From Marsupella aquatica (Eukaryota; Marchantiophyta), in NCBI GenBank assembly GCA_973895155.1, contig OZ316894.1, positions 11,346,001 to 11,410,000 of the forward strand: a stretch of 64,000 nucleotides of DNA, given 5' to 3'. The notes below the pieces were generated by a model. The model did not search any database, was not told the origin of the DNA, and worked only from the letters and a program-made list of their open reading frames with translations. Made by a program: the position numbers and the translations under genes. Positions 1-12,990 of the stretch are shown piece by piece (position 1 is the first letter of the stretch; every line of letters begins with the position of its first letter).

Positions 1-169
1 CTTGCAAACCAGAACAACAATAGAAACAAACAAGTATGAATTTTCAAAAGAGAAAGCTTGCAAACCAGAACAGCAATAGAAACAAACAAGTGTGAATTTT
101 CAAAAGAGAAAAGCTTGCAAACCAGAAGAACAATAAAAACAAACAAGTACAAATTGTCGAAAGAGAAAG
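1..169. repeat. Tandem repeat, three 56-57-bp units
   Basis: Three consecutive units each begin CTTGCAAACCAGAA and end in AAAGAGAAAG, at about 1, 57 and 114. The third unit is the most diverged. Read on the minus strand each unit ends TTGTTCTGGTTTGCAAG, which resembles a pyrimidine-rich intron 3' end, so the array may lie in an intron of the adjacent minus-strand gene. The array is cut by the window edge. Confidence 0.85.
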
Positions 170-184
170 CTTGTGAAATGGTAC

Positions 185-1353
185 GTCAGCAACAACCATC
201 TTTTTTTGTTTCTTCCTCTGGGTGGGTTTGTCATTGTTACGAGCTTCCCTTCTTTTTGCTCTTTCTTCTCGGTCAGGTTGAACTTCTGCCTGCTGCTCCT
301 TTGCATGCATTGCTTTTTTCTTGCTCTTGGATGTAGGCTTTGTTGGGGGGTTTTCTGTTTCACGAGATGGCTTCCCCTTAGCCTTCTGGTTCTGGTTATG
401 TTTCTTTTTTGGCTTCTGTATGGGTTTTTCTATTACCTTTCGTGAGTGGAAGACATACTTCTCAGTTTGAAAATTGGTTTGCTGCAAGTTGCATTCAGGC
501 ATTCCATCATCGCTGCTCCAATCTTTGAGTTCACATTCCGGCAAACAGGCCTAACATGCAATCATTTGAAAATTCAGATCACAAGAAAGTTATGGCAGAA
601 TAGAGACACAAACAAACAATTAATCATGTATGAGGCAGAGCAATTTGGTAAGCGACAAACCTTAGCACGCATCTCCTCAGGATCAATGTCAGGACTATGC
701 TTATTCCAAAATGCCACTGTGTTGTCCCTAACACTAGACAATGTGCTTGTGAAGGCAGCCAATCGCCTCCAGTGTTGGTACCTTTCTGTTGCCTTCTGAA
801 CTATCCATTTGGTTTCATCCCCCTCATGGTTGATCTTCAAATTATGTGCCCAACGTAACCACCATGTCAACTTCTGCCTCTTTTGCTTCCACACCTGTCC
901 ACGAAATGACCCAAGTGTTGATTCTCTATTATGTTCAATCGCTACTGTACTTGGTGGATTCTTGAACATTTGCATGCCAGAACAGTGAACATGACACAAA
1001 ACATCACATAAATGCTGTCATGGCAGAACAATCACATATAATGCAAATAAAGTTACACACCTTTGTCGGGCTGAGGTCTTCGGACGACCTTTCTTACATT
1101 CTCCTGGGTTCATGCGATGTAAGGATCGCATGTGATCCAGGAAGGAGGTTCTTCGGATGAAATGTGTACAACTACCATCAGTCATCACCTTGCAAACATA
1201 ACCAGATCTTGAAGTTCTGAGAAAGGAAGGGTTTTTCTGCCGGACCCAATGCACATTCTCTTGTGCCTCAGGAAATTGTGCCCATACTTCAGGTGGTGGG
1301 ACAGGCAACTTGCTTTTCCTAGCCTGACTTGAAAATGACCGAGGCATGGTCAC
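185..1353 (-). CDS. Multi-exon gene of unknown function, C2H2-like segment, 3' end not seen
   Basis: I do not recognise this gene. Three exons join in phase 0 with canonical GT-AG borders: 1353-1057, 960-661 and 550-185. The first encodes 99 residues with a C2H2-like segment (Cys-x7-Cys, then His and a distal HMRSLH). The second encodes 100 residues rich in Trp, Lys and Arg. The third is very basic, with KKK and RR clusters that look like nuclear localisation signals. A further donor (GTACC) follows the third exon, so the gene probably continues left through the tandem repeat. Basic charge and a zinc-finger-like motif suggest a nuclear DNA-binding role, but this is inference. It could equally be the accessory gene of a transposon. 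The coherent phases are the main support. Confidence 0.4.
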
Positions 1354-1404
1354 AACACTATAAAATCGTCGAGATCACACTCACTGCAGAATGAGCAACT
1401 TGCT

Positions 1405-1795
1405 GTCATAAATCCAGAACGGTAACACAAACAAAGAGTTTAGAGTGTAACTTTTATGAAAAATGATGATAACATGGCGCAAGTTGCAAGCTTAGTGGGG
1501 AACCTTCCGGCCCCGATTCCGCCACAAAATCTAATCGAGAAGAGCATGGGGATGGTTGTCTAAAAAAAACACACCGTCGTCGTCATTGCAAGGGGCAGTG
1601 TTGCGCCAATCTGCTTTCCAGCCGCACAATTGTCGAAACCCAAAAGAGCTGAAGTCTATGGCAAATTGAGGAAGTTACTGTCACAAAACCAGAACAGTAA
1701 CACAAATAGAGAGTTTAGGTTTATGAAGAACGACGATTGCATAGTGCAAGTTGCAAGCTCAAACAGGGGACCTTATGCCCCACGCCACAAAATGC
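1405..1795. repeat. Direct duplication of about 120 bp
   Basis: Segments 1405-1531 and 1679-1795 are diverged direct copies. Both run from a CCAGAAC-GTAACACAAA motif through AGAGTTTAG and GCAAGTTGCAAGCT to a CCACAAAAT end. Fragments of the same CAGAAC-ACACAAA motif recur at about 592 and 1020 in the neighbouring gene. Confidence 0.75.
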
Positions 1796-2837
1796 AAGTA
1801 GCATGCATAAGAAACACAGACTGACAGACTTTCTCATCAAACACAGAGTCTCTGCAGGTATTTGTGAAGCGTTCACAAGGAATGATAGCTTGATTAAGAG
1901 TCCAAACAAGTGACAATGCGGAGAACTTCCCAGGAGGTGGGTCCTGAATCACGCCCCCTGTCATGTCCATTACAACTAGGGTACGTCACATCCAATAACT
2001 GTGTGGGACTGGTAGAACGACTACACAAACACCATTGTTCTAACACATTTTACATGGAAAGAGATGACGGAGGCAATCTGTCCCACGATCAATGCTCCTC
2101 AATAGTGATAGGGTCCACACATGCAAAAAGTGCACTGCAACGTTGCCAGTAACCTGATCTTGATCTTCTCTTGCTTGGGGCAGAGGCGCCAAGTACAGAT
2201 TGCTGAACACTACTGAGGTGCTTAGTGAAACAAGAACCTAATACGAAAGACATTGTTAACATAATCCGTGGTGAAGGAAAAGTAAAAACATATATGCACA
2301 GTGGAAAAACACTGACAATCTTAACTGAAAAGGCCGAATCGCATTTGATAGTGCGGATGGGAGACAAGAAACAAGAGCTCAAGACTCTGCAAACTTCGGG
2401 CAGAACGCTCGCGCGCGCTAGAAAATGATATGACGACAAAACGCACAACGCTGCACATTGAGTATTTCCAGCAGCGGGACCACAATGATAACAACTGAGA
2501 ATGAGAACATGTGACAAAAATAGAGGAGGATTGGAGGCCGGGAAGCGTGTCCCACGCCCTAAAGGTCGTGAAATTTGAAATGGACGGAAATTTTTAGTTC
2601 GTCGCCGATCGAGACTAATATATTTCAAGTGCGCCAGAACGATGATTGACGGACGCACGAGCTTGCGGGCAACAGCATTGGGATTAGTGACGGGCAAGGT
2701 ACGAGGCCCCAAGAAGACTGGGGAACTTTAATGCGATGTTTGATTTAACCCGATGTACTAACATCAGTTCATGTGTGTGAAAATAATATTAAAATAAAAT
2801 TCATATGACTCGCACGAATTGTCAGTAAACCTGGAAC
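1796..2837. other. Stretch without a supported gene
   Basis: Long open frames occur on the minus strand here, but their translations show no domain, repeat or composition typical of a protein. The stretch could contain the 5' flank of the minus-strand gene to the left. Nothing else is recognised. Confidence 0.5.
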
Positions 2838-3274
2838 TTGGACAATCTTCAATTAATATTAGTTACACTAAGTACTACTGGTGAGCAATGTAAAAGTGCC
2901 CCGCAGGGGAGTACCCCTATTGAGAGTACGGTCCCTAGAAACCTAGAGAGGATCAATATCGACCCTGCTGTGAGAGCCGTACCTCCAGTACCGGCACTAC
3001 AGGACAACGAGAGGATCAATATCGACCTGGCTGTGCGGTTCAGAGCTCCCGACTGCCAGGTGTGCCATCTGTACGTGGAGGGTTCAGAGAGGAGCGATGG
3101 ATCGCAGCCCGTGCGTCACCGTATCTGCCATGTGGCAAGTGGCACCCTCTCATGAATCGTCAACCGCTAGACTGTCCGCTGTGCCAGTTGGAAGATTGCG
3201 TTCTCTGGTTCACAATTAAAGGGGCTCCGCTCACCTTATTTTATAAGGGGTTTTTCTTTTTGGCTAGCGTGTGA
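2838..3274 (+). other. Unassigned GC-richer segment with a Cys-rich open frame
   Basis: This block is GC-richer than its neighbours. The frame from 2838 to 3155 contains a duplicated ERINIDPAVR / ERINIDLAVR segment, encoded by two similar direct copies at about 2945 and 3010, followed by a CQVCHLY motif and further His and Cys residues. An overlapping frame from 3062 continues with a second Cys cluster, DCPLCQLEDC. The two frames together suggest a frameshifted remnant of a Cys-rich protein, but no family is recognised and the frames could be chance. Confidence 0.2.
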
Positions 3275-6200
3275 CAAACTTCACCTTGCGTGATAAGTGC
3301 CTTGTGTCCCACGGAGAAGATGCCAAGAATATTATTTATCACATTTTACTAAACTGATTTTTTGTGACAGATACACATTCATGTCACCTTGTGCGAAAGA
3401 AAAATATTAAGAATATTATTTATTCTAGTCTTATCATAATGATTCCTGACAAGCAGATCTCCCTAGATTGAATTCAAGGCGGCTAGATTCTTGCTACTTA
3501 GGTTTGTGACTAACTGAAGTTTAGCCAGTACCGGTGAAGTCTATTTAGAGCAATAGAATCCAGTTAAATTTAGGAATGGTAACAAGCGCTCAATCAGCCG
3601 CTTTCTATGCCCTCCAGTCCACCACCGAATCCGAGGGGGGATAATTCCGCTGTGGGAAACCAATAAATCAGGTAGGGTGACTCAGGTAACAGTAATTATC
3701 CCAGATTATTTCCTGGCCATTCAGTGGTGCCCATCCAAGTGGATCTCCGACTTGTATTATTACGTACATCAAAACTCCAGCTACTCCCCTCATTTGGCAT
3801 CCCCCCATTTGGCACGCGCTTTTTACTTTCCTTTTCCTATGTTTTTTCTTTTTTGTCTAGAACGGCAAATTGCATTGGAAATATTATTAAAAGGCAAACA
3901 TTTTTTTAATTTTTTATTTTTTATAATAAAAATTTTTATTACTGAAAAGGCCCCAAGAACCCCACAGCCAGGACCAGTGGGGGGCCAAGGGGCGAAACCC
4001 AGCAGCAAGCAAAAGACCACAGGCAAAGGCCGCAGCAACACCGGTGCCCAATAAACAAAGCCCCTGGGCCCTAGGTCAAGACTTTAGGGCGGGAATGAGT
4101 CCTAGTCAACCATCTACTAATGGTCAAAAAATGAATCCACCTACAGTCCCACATCCAGTGCACAAAATGGCATCCCAATGGATGCGCCTCCAATGAGAGA
4201 AAGCAAAGGTAATAGGTTCAGAATAATCCCACCTAGTATACTTACTATTGTGGTAGATAAACATTACTTTTAGTTTTACTCTGAACTAAATATACCCAAC
4301 GGAAAGGTCCTACACAGGATTAGAACATGAGGTACGGTACACCACACCAAATTCATCCCTCACTAAAACATTGGTGGTGAGCTTGCACTAAGAAAGCCCT
4401 TTTAAACTGGGAAGCTTTCAGGAATTCTGTAAATGAAAAGGAATTTTCTCCACGTTTTAGACAATGATATTAACACGATCTCTTATTGCTAGGTCAAGTA
4501 CCATAATATTGTGGCATCACCTAATAGTGATTGGTATCGGCGGTACACATAGTGTCAATATCTACAACAGTCGTGAGATATGGGAAACATTTACCCTAAA
4601 AATGGCACTACTATATGGCAATTTATATAACCCTCCCAGAGTGCCCGATGCTCTTTTGATGATTAGATTTTTTTAGTTATTTTACGAGCTTGCTTTTAGT
4701 TCCTTTCTATTTGAAATTGTCTTTCAGTTTTCACAAGTTTTAGTCATTCCTTTATCTGGAAATTTAGATTTTCATTTACCTTTTTTGGTTTTGAGAGAAT
4801 TTTTAGAATAATTTTTAAATCCAGAAACTTTGTAGCTGGTTGAACCAGGGACCCTTCCTTTTACACACCAGTGACTAGCCCAACAATATGTAGACTTTTC
4901 TTGTCTGATACTAATGGGCTCACAACACTCTAGTATGTATCACAGAGAAGATAGAAGGATGGGCAATTGTAACAAAATAAGATCTATTTTCGGTACTCAC
5001 TTTGGGTGCTTCCAAGTTGAAAGTTGCTCACTCACTCAGAGTATTGAATTCAGGATGGAGAGTGGGATTTTTGCAAAAAATTACAAGTCTTTGAATGTCA
5101 TGGAATTGTTTGTTGTTGGCCTGACATCACATGCTCCTTCCTACTAACAACTTCTTTAGGTTGACCTAGGTCTGCCATGGAACCTTGCGACTAGGAGAGA
5201 TAGTATCAGGCCCCCATAGCCAGAACCTGCTTCATGGAGTCTTGGAAATACTGGAAGGAGGACATACCATTTGCACAATGTCTCACGAGAAAGTGATACA
5301 CCAGGCGGCACGTGGGACGTGGTACAGTTTGACTGTGCTACATCCTTGTTGGAGGCTGTGTCCTCATGCAAAACCAGGAGGCTCCTGCTCATGTGAGAGC
5401 CAATCCCACCAATGGGTTACATATAGATTCTTCGTCCCTTCTAAGGAGGTAGGAAAGCTTCATAGAGGTTACTTAATATTACATTAAGAGATGTACAGGA
5501 CTCCCACTATGGTAGCCCCTCCAACCATTTATTTTGAACCATTTTGTACACATAACTGGTCTACTGGCTGGATTGCCATCCATCACAACAATAGCTTGAT
5601 ACGTAACTTCTTCTTCCCTAGTTCCTAATTTATAAAGAGGAAGGAAAAGCTTATATTTTTTGGGTAATGTGACATTGAGAAGCCCCCAGAATCCCAAAAT
5701 CCTTTGCAAAAGCACAGGTCTGTGTATGTGCAAAGCAATCAGGCAGGCGCATCAAGAAAACTGAGAGGAATTCACCTGGAGTCCTCACCAGCACCTTGAG
5801 CGTTTCTGAGCTTGACCACACAAGAATGTAAAAGCAGATCACCTTATGATCCAGAGAGCATCTCTTATGGTTACTGGGTTGGTCTACTATGACACTATGT
5901 TGACCAAACCCAGTAATGTTGCAAAAAAAGGCAACCCCAATAGGTTACTGGGTTTTTTGGTTAATATGAGCTACTCTATCGTGCATGGGTTTTTCTTGTT
6001 ATATATACATTAGCTGCTCTATGGCGCATTGACTGAATACGAGTTTAGTTCCTAGGTTCTCCAAGATCTAATGATTAGTATCCAACTCTGCCCATTTCAG
6101 GAGGTACTGAAAAACTCAGAAAGAATTGGCCTTGCTTTTTGACACGACATTGCTGCTGTATACAATAGACTAAAACAGGAACATCTTTATGCTATATTTA

Positions 6201-8124
6201 ATTTAATGTAAACAGTACAACAACTACTGTAGTGCACACCATAGAAAATGCTCTCACCCCTTGTTGCATGTGTTGCAGGACTTTACTAGATCGATTGTTT
6301 GGCTTTGGTTGAATGTATTGTCCTACATTTCCTGCAGGGTTGCTGCGCCATAGCACTGACTTGCATGAGGCCGAGGCCATTAGGCCAAGGCCAAGTAGAC
6401 TACCGCGGCTGTAATTGAAGTCATCATTCTATCTGTTTGGGGAAGACTTTCCTGCCATGCAGAGCATAATTCTTTCTCTTCAAAATTTGACTTTATTAAT
6501 CCCAAACAGGAGGTAACAGAATGTCGTTCACTGAATTACAGTCCACAACGGATTTGTCTTGCAGACCTGCTGGCTTGCAATCCCTCCTCACCAGTTGGAG
6601 ACTTCGAGTCCAATACTCCAGTCCACTTGTCTGCAACTTGTGAAATGGGTTCTGGACTGTCATGTGACTCGTCATGTGCACTTTCATGATACAGAATAGT
6701 GAGTGCTACCTGGCGTCAATATTATCCGTCCGTCAGTGCAGGACACAGCCCTCTGATCACGAACCTGTCGCCAGTGAGTTAGTACTTGAATGCTGCATGC
6801 AGGATGCAGAAGAGTGAAGACTTTTTATACAAGATCGATCAAGCTTACTTGACGAGTTGTGGCAGCTATGAAGAAGCATTACTAATCTACACTGTAGTAG
6901 CTATGCAGCTACAGTTAATACAGTAACTTGCCCCTGTGTTCCACCCACACCTTTTCTGCGCAAGAACTTGATGGGGATGTATGGCAATGTTTGAACTAGG
7001 GTTTGGCAGTGTTTGAAAAAACATGTTTGCAACCATGCTGGACTCCTCTCCTGTTTCTGCTCTGCCTGGACCTCCCCTTATTATGTGCACAATATTAGCA
7101 CACTGCCAATGAACAATCAATACTGGGAGATATATACTGTAGTGTCCCAAAGGCAGGAGATAGAAAGAAAAGCCTCGGCACCTGAAGCTCAAGATTAAAA
7201 CACTTAGGAGGGTCCTGAAGAGGAATTTGTCTAGAAGCCCTACAACAACTCCCAGCTTTTACAAAATGTGCAGCTGGTTTCATTGGGGAGGCCTCCCCTC
7301 CTCTCTTTTGGAAGCCTCATAGCACCTTATGACAAAATCCATTTAAGGACCAACAAAAAGGAAAGTGGTGAACAATTATCTGGTGGTAATGGACTTCGAG
7401 CACAAAAAGAACACGCACCCAAATAAATTAATACTAAGTAGACTATGTTGTTGTTCTGGTCATGGACAACCTAGGATGTGCTTCCACAAAGGTGTGTGTT
7501 TATTTAAAGCTTGGAAGAAAGGAACGCAAGTGTCAACAACATGCCAAGCGTGAGCTCATTATTCACCTAAACTTGGTGATTGTTTGATTAAATGATTGGT
7601 CTTCTATTTTGTCTCCTCTCCTCTTTGGTGGGTACCCAAGCTATAGTGTTCTTTACTTAGAGAAATTCAACTGGTATTATCAATAGTTGCCCCTTACAGG
7701 GAAGGGCAAAAGCATCCCTCCATATTTCACTCTCAAGAGAAGTATTGGGGCAGCGACAAACTTAGAAAATTTGTTGGCTGAATTCATCATATCACTGGCT
7801 TTTGGCTTCAAGTGTTCTCGTCCAGAGATGCTCTTAGAGAGTAATATGCAACCAAAGGTCTTGCCTGTGGTAAAACCAAAGGGAAAGACCCAACACTAAT
7901 GCCCTGACTAATGCACACAGTTCACACACACAAGCCAACCAGCCAAAGTCCCTCGTGTGGTAATATACTGATACTTTGTTCTCTTACCTTTCAGGTTCTG
8001 TTAGAGCATCTCCACTGCTGCTCTTTCCGGCCCACTAAAGCGCGAAATGAACTGATGGAGAAGACTTCCGGTGAAATCTCCCCCTTTAATCCCCACCGGT
8101 GACCCGCCTTTGCAAATCTAAAGT
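3275..8124. other. Gene-free stretch, no recognised element
   Basis: No open frame here shows a recognisable domain or plausible splice pattern. Small duplications exist, such as AAGAATATTATTTAT near 3322 and 3408. The segment 3938-4060 has an A/G-rich composition like the dispersed repeat found at 38.4 and 62.8 kb, but the match is weak. Otherwise nothing is identified. Confidence 0.5.
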
Positions 8125-8244
8125 GTCAAATCTTTTTTTAGCATGAGAGGCGGACATCAAACAAGCCTTCTGATTCAAACCTCCGTCAAATCCTTTTGTA
8201 GCATGAGAGGCGGACACCAAACAAGCCTTCCAATTCAAACCTCC
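8125..8244. repeat. Tandem duplication, two 60-bp units
   Basis: Two adjacent copies start GTCAAATC at 8125 and 8185 and share AGCATGAGAGGCGGACA and CAAACAAGCCTTC. They differ at only a few positions, so the duplication is fairly recent. Confidence 0.95.
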
Positions 8245-10059
8245 GTTCTCGCCCACAGCAGAAAAGACACATCCAATTCAATTTGTGTAGCACATTTGCA
8301 GGCATGAACACACAATGGAGTTCAGGTTGAGAGCCTTTTGATGGGGTTGTGGACTACTAGTAGAACATCATGGTAACTGTCTCAATGCCCAAAAACACAC
8401 CTCTAGTTGTATTCCCGTTTCTATTTTCTAGGAGCCTTGGCCACTAAACCAAAGCAGAATGATGCTCTTGCCTCGTCCAATGTAGAAAAAATGTTGATGG
8501 AGTCTTGCATAGGAAATTGACTGGTTAGAATAATTGAGTCAACTGAACAAGTGAAGTCCAATAGTTGGACGTGAGTGGATATGGTTGGTATCCCCTAAGC
8601 AAGGTAGCCATGGTAGGGTATTTTGCATTTGTACAATTAATTATATGCACGATTTTTCATGGTAATGTTGTAGAAAGCAAGTGAGACTGGCCTTAGAAAA
8701 TACAGGAGGGGATATATTAGTTCAGTTTTCTTGAGCTCTTTAGTCACTGACTTGGTGTATTAAGCTAGTAGAAAACGGATAACTTCGGCCTTTCTTCAGG
8801 ATTTGCAGAGGAGATAAGGAAGGAATGTAAATTTGGACCTTTATGGACTTTTTGAATGCAATATTTACTTATAAACTATCGTAAGGTTTTGGATAGCCAT
8901 TACGTCTTTCCCGTATCTTAAGCGATGCTGCCAATTTCAAAGGTCGTTGAAGATCTGGCCAACGGAGTTGCAGCGTTCATTCAATTTCAATTCAAAATGG
9001 CATACCTTGGACCTCGGTTTACTAGTAACGTAAGTAGAAATTGCATACCTTGGACTGCTCTAACATTTTGATTGGTTGGGACATCTAGCAGGGCAGAATA
9101 CTTGATAACTTAGCTGAATTGCTAAAATTTAGCTAGATTCCACCTCTCTGAAAAGTATTGATTCTCCAAAAGCTGCTAAACTTGGCTAGTTTTTCCCCCA
9201 AATACCACAAAGAGGGAATCCAAGCGCAAGGGCTCACATCACACCTAGAGGGCATAGATACCAAGATATATTTTTTGCCAAAAGGTTAAGGTCACATTCT
9301 TCACCTCTGCATACATGCAAGTTGGTTCATTGCGTGTTAAATCTACATCAAATTAATGCGCTCCGTACACTAGAACATAAACTAAGACATTATATTTATG
9401 ATTTACAAACTAAATTATTTGAACAACATGTATCTTAGTTTACGTTCTGGTTGTCCCGCACATATATTTAACTCAAAGAATATTTTCACCAAGTGCACTA
9501 AGAAGACTTTCACCAAGCCGACTAACAAAGAAAACCCTTCAAAACTGAAGCTGCCTAAGGTGTTTGATTGGTTAGGACATGAAACACGGTACAGTAGTGG
9601 GTTCATATTGTAGAGCTCGCTCCCAGTGCGAGCATGGTTGCCTCGTTGGACTAATGGGAGGCGAAGATGTCAACTGTCGAGATCCCCAGATTTCTCCCCA
9701 GATTTTGTTGGTCGATGCTCAATCTGAGAAGTGATGGAGAAAAGACCGTACACAACGATAAAATCCATCCCAGGTTTCCGCAACATAAGTTTGTCTGTCG
9801 CATGGGGACGAATGGACGAGGGAGTGCTCACTTTTTGTGCTTATGCGTGTCATTCATCCAGATTCTGAGGACTGGTCTAGTGGTCTGGGGCACGATGATT
9901 ATTTTTATACGACGAAAAATGGCCAAGAAGTCCAAGCTGGCGGGGATTGGCATCATCGATTTCCAGTTTAGCATTAATTAAAGCACCGCAGTGGGATGTG
10001 GTTCCCAGAATTTTTTCAGCCCATTCGGTTAATGCCCTAAGGAATAAATTCGTCACGAT
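8245..10059. other. Gene-free stretch
   Basis: AT-rich sequence without a supported gene. Short open frames around 9398-9981 have no domain features. Nothing else is recognised. Confidence 0.5.
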
Positions 10060-10460
10060 CGTTCCATTTGTCGACATCAATTTACTTCTGACGGCTAAAT
10101 TACGGGCTTAATTCTAAGGATTTTTAAAATAGGCCACGATGTGCCTTTGTCGACCACAACTCATGTTTGACGGTTGAATTTCCCCCTATTTAAGGAGACC
10201 GATCTGATTGGGCGATGGATTTTGGGGGAGTTGGAATTTGCAAATCTTCGCCACTAGAACAGTAATGCTAGAATCCTCCCATCACGGCCCCCTCATGGCC
10301 AGGCCTTATTTTTTAAGGATTTTTTAAAAGTTCTGAATTATGCGGGACGGGTTATCTTGTCTCGATATCAGATGTTAAGAACATTCTTGATACATTTCCT
10401 AAATTTAATTTCGATGGATAAATTTAACGGGCTGATCTGATTGGGTTCACAGGGACTTAG
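10060..10460. repeat. Degenerate repeated modules
   Basis: A module TTTGTCGAC followed by TGACGG and AATT appears at about 10067-10105 and again at 10146-10182. A second motif, GATCTGATTGGG, appears at about 10202 and 10434. This suggests an old duplicated element, possibly LTR debris, but no termini are visible. Confidence 0.45.
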
Positions 10461-12628
10461 AATTTGGCAATTTTTGGCTTGAAAAGAAATGTTGGAGGCC
10501 TCGCATCCTCATGTCCAGTGGTACATAGTTTGTGTATGTTGTGTAAATGATGATAATTCATAACATCTACATGCACATGTGCACTGTCCAAAATACAAGT
10601 ACAATAGGATCCCTTCTTTTTAGTTCTTCTTCCCAATACAAAAAATTCATGAACTAAAAAATACACAATAGTTGAATTTTTTATTAGTTGTTTTCTCTGA
10701 CCATTAACAAAAACACCCCTGGCACATATGTGCTTCCCCATAATTAAACCCCCCCCCCCCCTATAGGGGCCCTCCTTGCACACCGCAATGCCCTAGCATA
10801 GGGCTTGTAAATATATAAATAGTCAACACAAAACTATACTTGTAAACCCCACAATGTTTTGGTAAGAGTACTTTAGTACACTTAACTAAAGGTTAAGAGA
10901 TTGTTGTTTTAATTTTAGGAGAAATAAAGCAGCATTTTAATAAGAGATTTAAAGCTAGGATGGAATCTCTGGTGACACAGGGCACCTTTGGACCACATTC
11001 TGGTGGGCCATAGGAATGTGGGGCTCATACCTTGATAATTAGGAGTCCCAAAATAAGGGTGGCTTTACAAGACATTGGGGGGCAGTTTCCACGTTTTCCT
11101 TACTCCCAGATCTGATCAGGACCATCCATTCTGGGGAACGTGATGCTTTTCACTGTTGGGGGCACTTTCAACCTAACCTGTTAACTATCCTACATCGAAT
11201 GGAGGGGGCCCAATTTTTGCTTATGTGGAGCACTCTATTATCTAGATTTTAGACCACCTCTGTTCGAGGTCTCTTTGTTTGGTCCCTTGGTCCATTCCTA
11301 TTTCAAATCATTTGCATTAAAATTGGACCCACAAGTCCCATAAGATATTTTCTTGTCACATCTGGAAAGACTTTAGCCAAATAATAAGTAACATTCAGGT
11401 GCAGTGGGTCCTCAATCTGTCTTTTGGCAAATTAATCTAGCACCACTGGCTGCACTTTGCTTTACAAGACCTTGGGGGCCATAAAAGAATTGATTTCCAA
11501 AAATGCTTTTAGCCCCCAACACTACATTTGGTATATGCAATGGCCCTCAGTTTGCTTTGGTGGAAAAACCTCCCAATAAGTCTTGTAAAGTCATTCTAAA
11601 TTACAGATTTGCACCTTCAAGGCAATTAGAGCTGATTTCCATAATCTTGGTCGGGGAATTTCATTTTGCCAAGATGAACCATTGCCCACCCTCCCTCAGA
11701 CCTTCCGTGCTTTTTGGAAGTGGGGTGGACTTTTGGCTCCCTCTTTGGGGGTTGGGGCAATTGATTTGGTGGTGTGATCCAACTGTCCACATGATTACTG
11801 CTTGTTGGTTCCCATTTCAACATTTCAATATCTGTGTTTCTCCTGTATTTTGTTTTGTTGATTTCTCACCTAAAGTTTGCATCGAGATGGTTTTGCTTTC
11901 CCCTTAGGGCCTTGCTTAGGGGTAACAACACCCCAAACGGATTGTGAGAGGCTGGCAAGGAGGGGAAAGAGAGAGAAAATTATGAAAGGGTGCGTTGGGA
12001 TGGAAGGAATATGGAAAATGGAGGGGATAAGTAAGATTAGGTTCAGTTGTTTTCTCTTCCAAAACCTTTTGCAGTGTGTGCCTCAAGTCTACATATAGCT
12101 TGGCTCTCACTTCAACTGTAGTCATAACTCTTGCCTCTACTGTTAACCCAACTTTACCTTGCTTTCAATTTGCAATCATCTGCCCAGCTTGATGATACCT
12201 GCTTTCGCTTTGCAATCATTTGCATCATTCAACAATGGGAGATTCCATGTAACCACATTTCACAATGCGGCACTTTTCACAAGGACACACTTTCTCTGCC
12301 AAAACAACAACAACCGGACATGGCATGCAGTAACAACAACATAACAACTGAGAGACGCATTGGCATTGGGCTAGTAACACAGAACAATATACTTAGCTCA
12401 AATGCACACTTGTATGCCAGATTTCCAAAGAGGTTTGTTTAATAAATAGGAAAAACATACCTTCCCAAAAGCTGCATGCACGCATTTGTGACATTTCTTA
12501 GGAAGCCAGGAAGGTTACTTTAGGACATGACTTGACTTGAGGGCACACCACCACGTGCAATAACAGCCGGCTTTGTGTAAAACACTTTCCAAAACTACCG
12601 TTGCAAAGTGTGAACTTTGGAGGTGTAT
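10461..12628. other. Gene-free stretch with a C13 homopolymer
   Basis: No convincing coding sequence. A run of 13 C lies at about 10749-10761. Several phrases about 11000-11500 recur in diverged form (TTTACAAGAC-TTGGGGG near 11065 and 11462), pointing to old internal duplication. Confidence 0.45.
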
Positions 12629-12990
12629 GTTGTGTAACCGTTCATACACCATTAATAATGGTGATTTTGGGTTGAAAATAGATTTACTAATCACATCAAA
12701 ATTTCTTGGACGTTCTGTCAAACCTCTAAATTATCCTCAAATGTTGTGGAACCGTTTACTTCACCATTAGTAATTGTGATTTTGGGCTGAAAGATAGATT
12801 CACTAATTATTTTTCTTGGACACCGTCAAATCTCTAAATTAACATCAGCCACCAATGTTTTGCGGCATGTATCCCATAATTACAAAAACATGATTAATTA
12901 TCTGGGGCAGGTGTATCTGACGGGATTAGGCATGTATCCCATACAAACAAAGCAGGATGGCTAAGTAATTATCTTGGGGAGGTAAATCTC
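12629..12990. repeat. Two consecutive tandem duplications (about 113 bp and 65 bp)
   Basis: The segment beginning TGTTGTG at 12629 is repeated at 12742, sharing ACCATTA-TAAT-GTGATTTTGGG and TCTAAATTA. Immediately after it, a unit beginning GGCATGTATCCCATA at 12864 is repeated at 12929, both followed by AATTATCT-GGG. These look like replication-slippage duplications. Confidence 0.8.

Noticed and set aside
2089-2712. 207-codon open frame on the minus strand
   Set aside because: Composition looks random and no domain or splice evidence supports it.
4836-4882. tRNA-like B box (CCTGGTTCAACC) on the minus strand
   Set aside because: The A-box position does not fit the consensus and no cloverleaf forms.
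9618-9680. tRNA-like string CATGGTTGCCTCGTTGGACTA
   Set aside because: No acceptor stem or proper arms.
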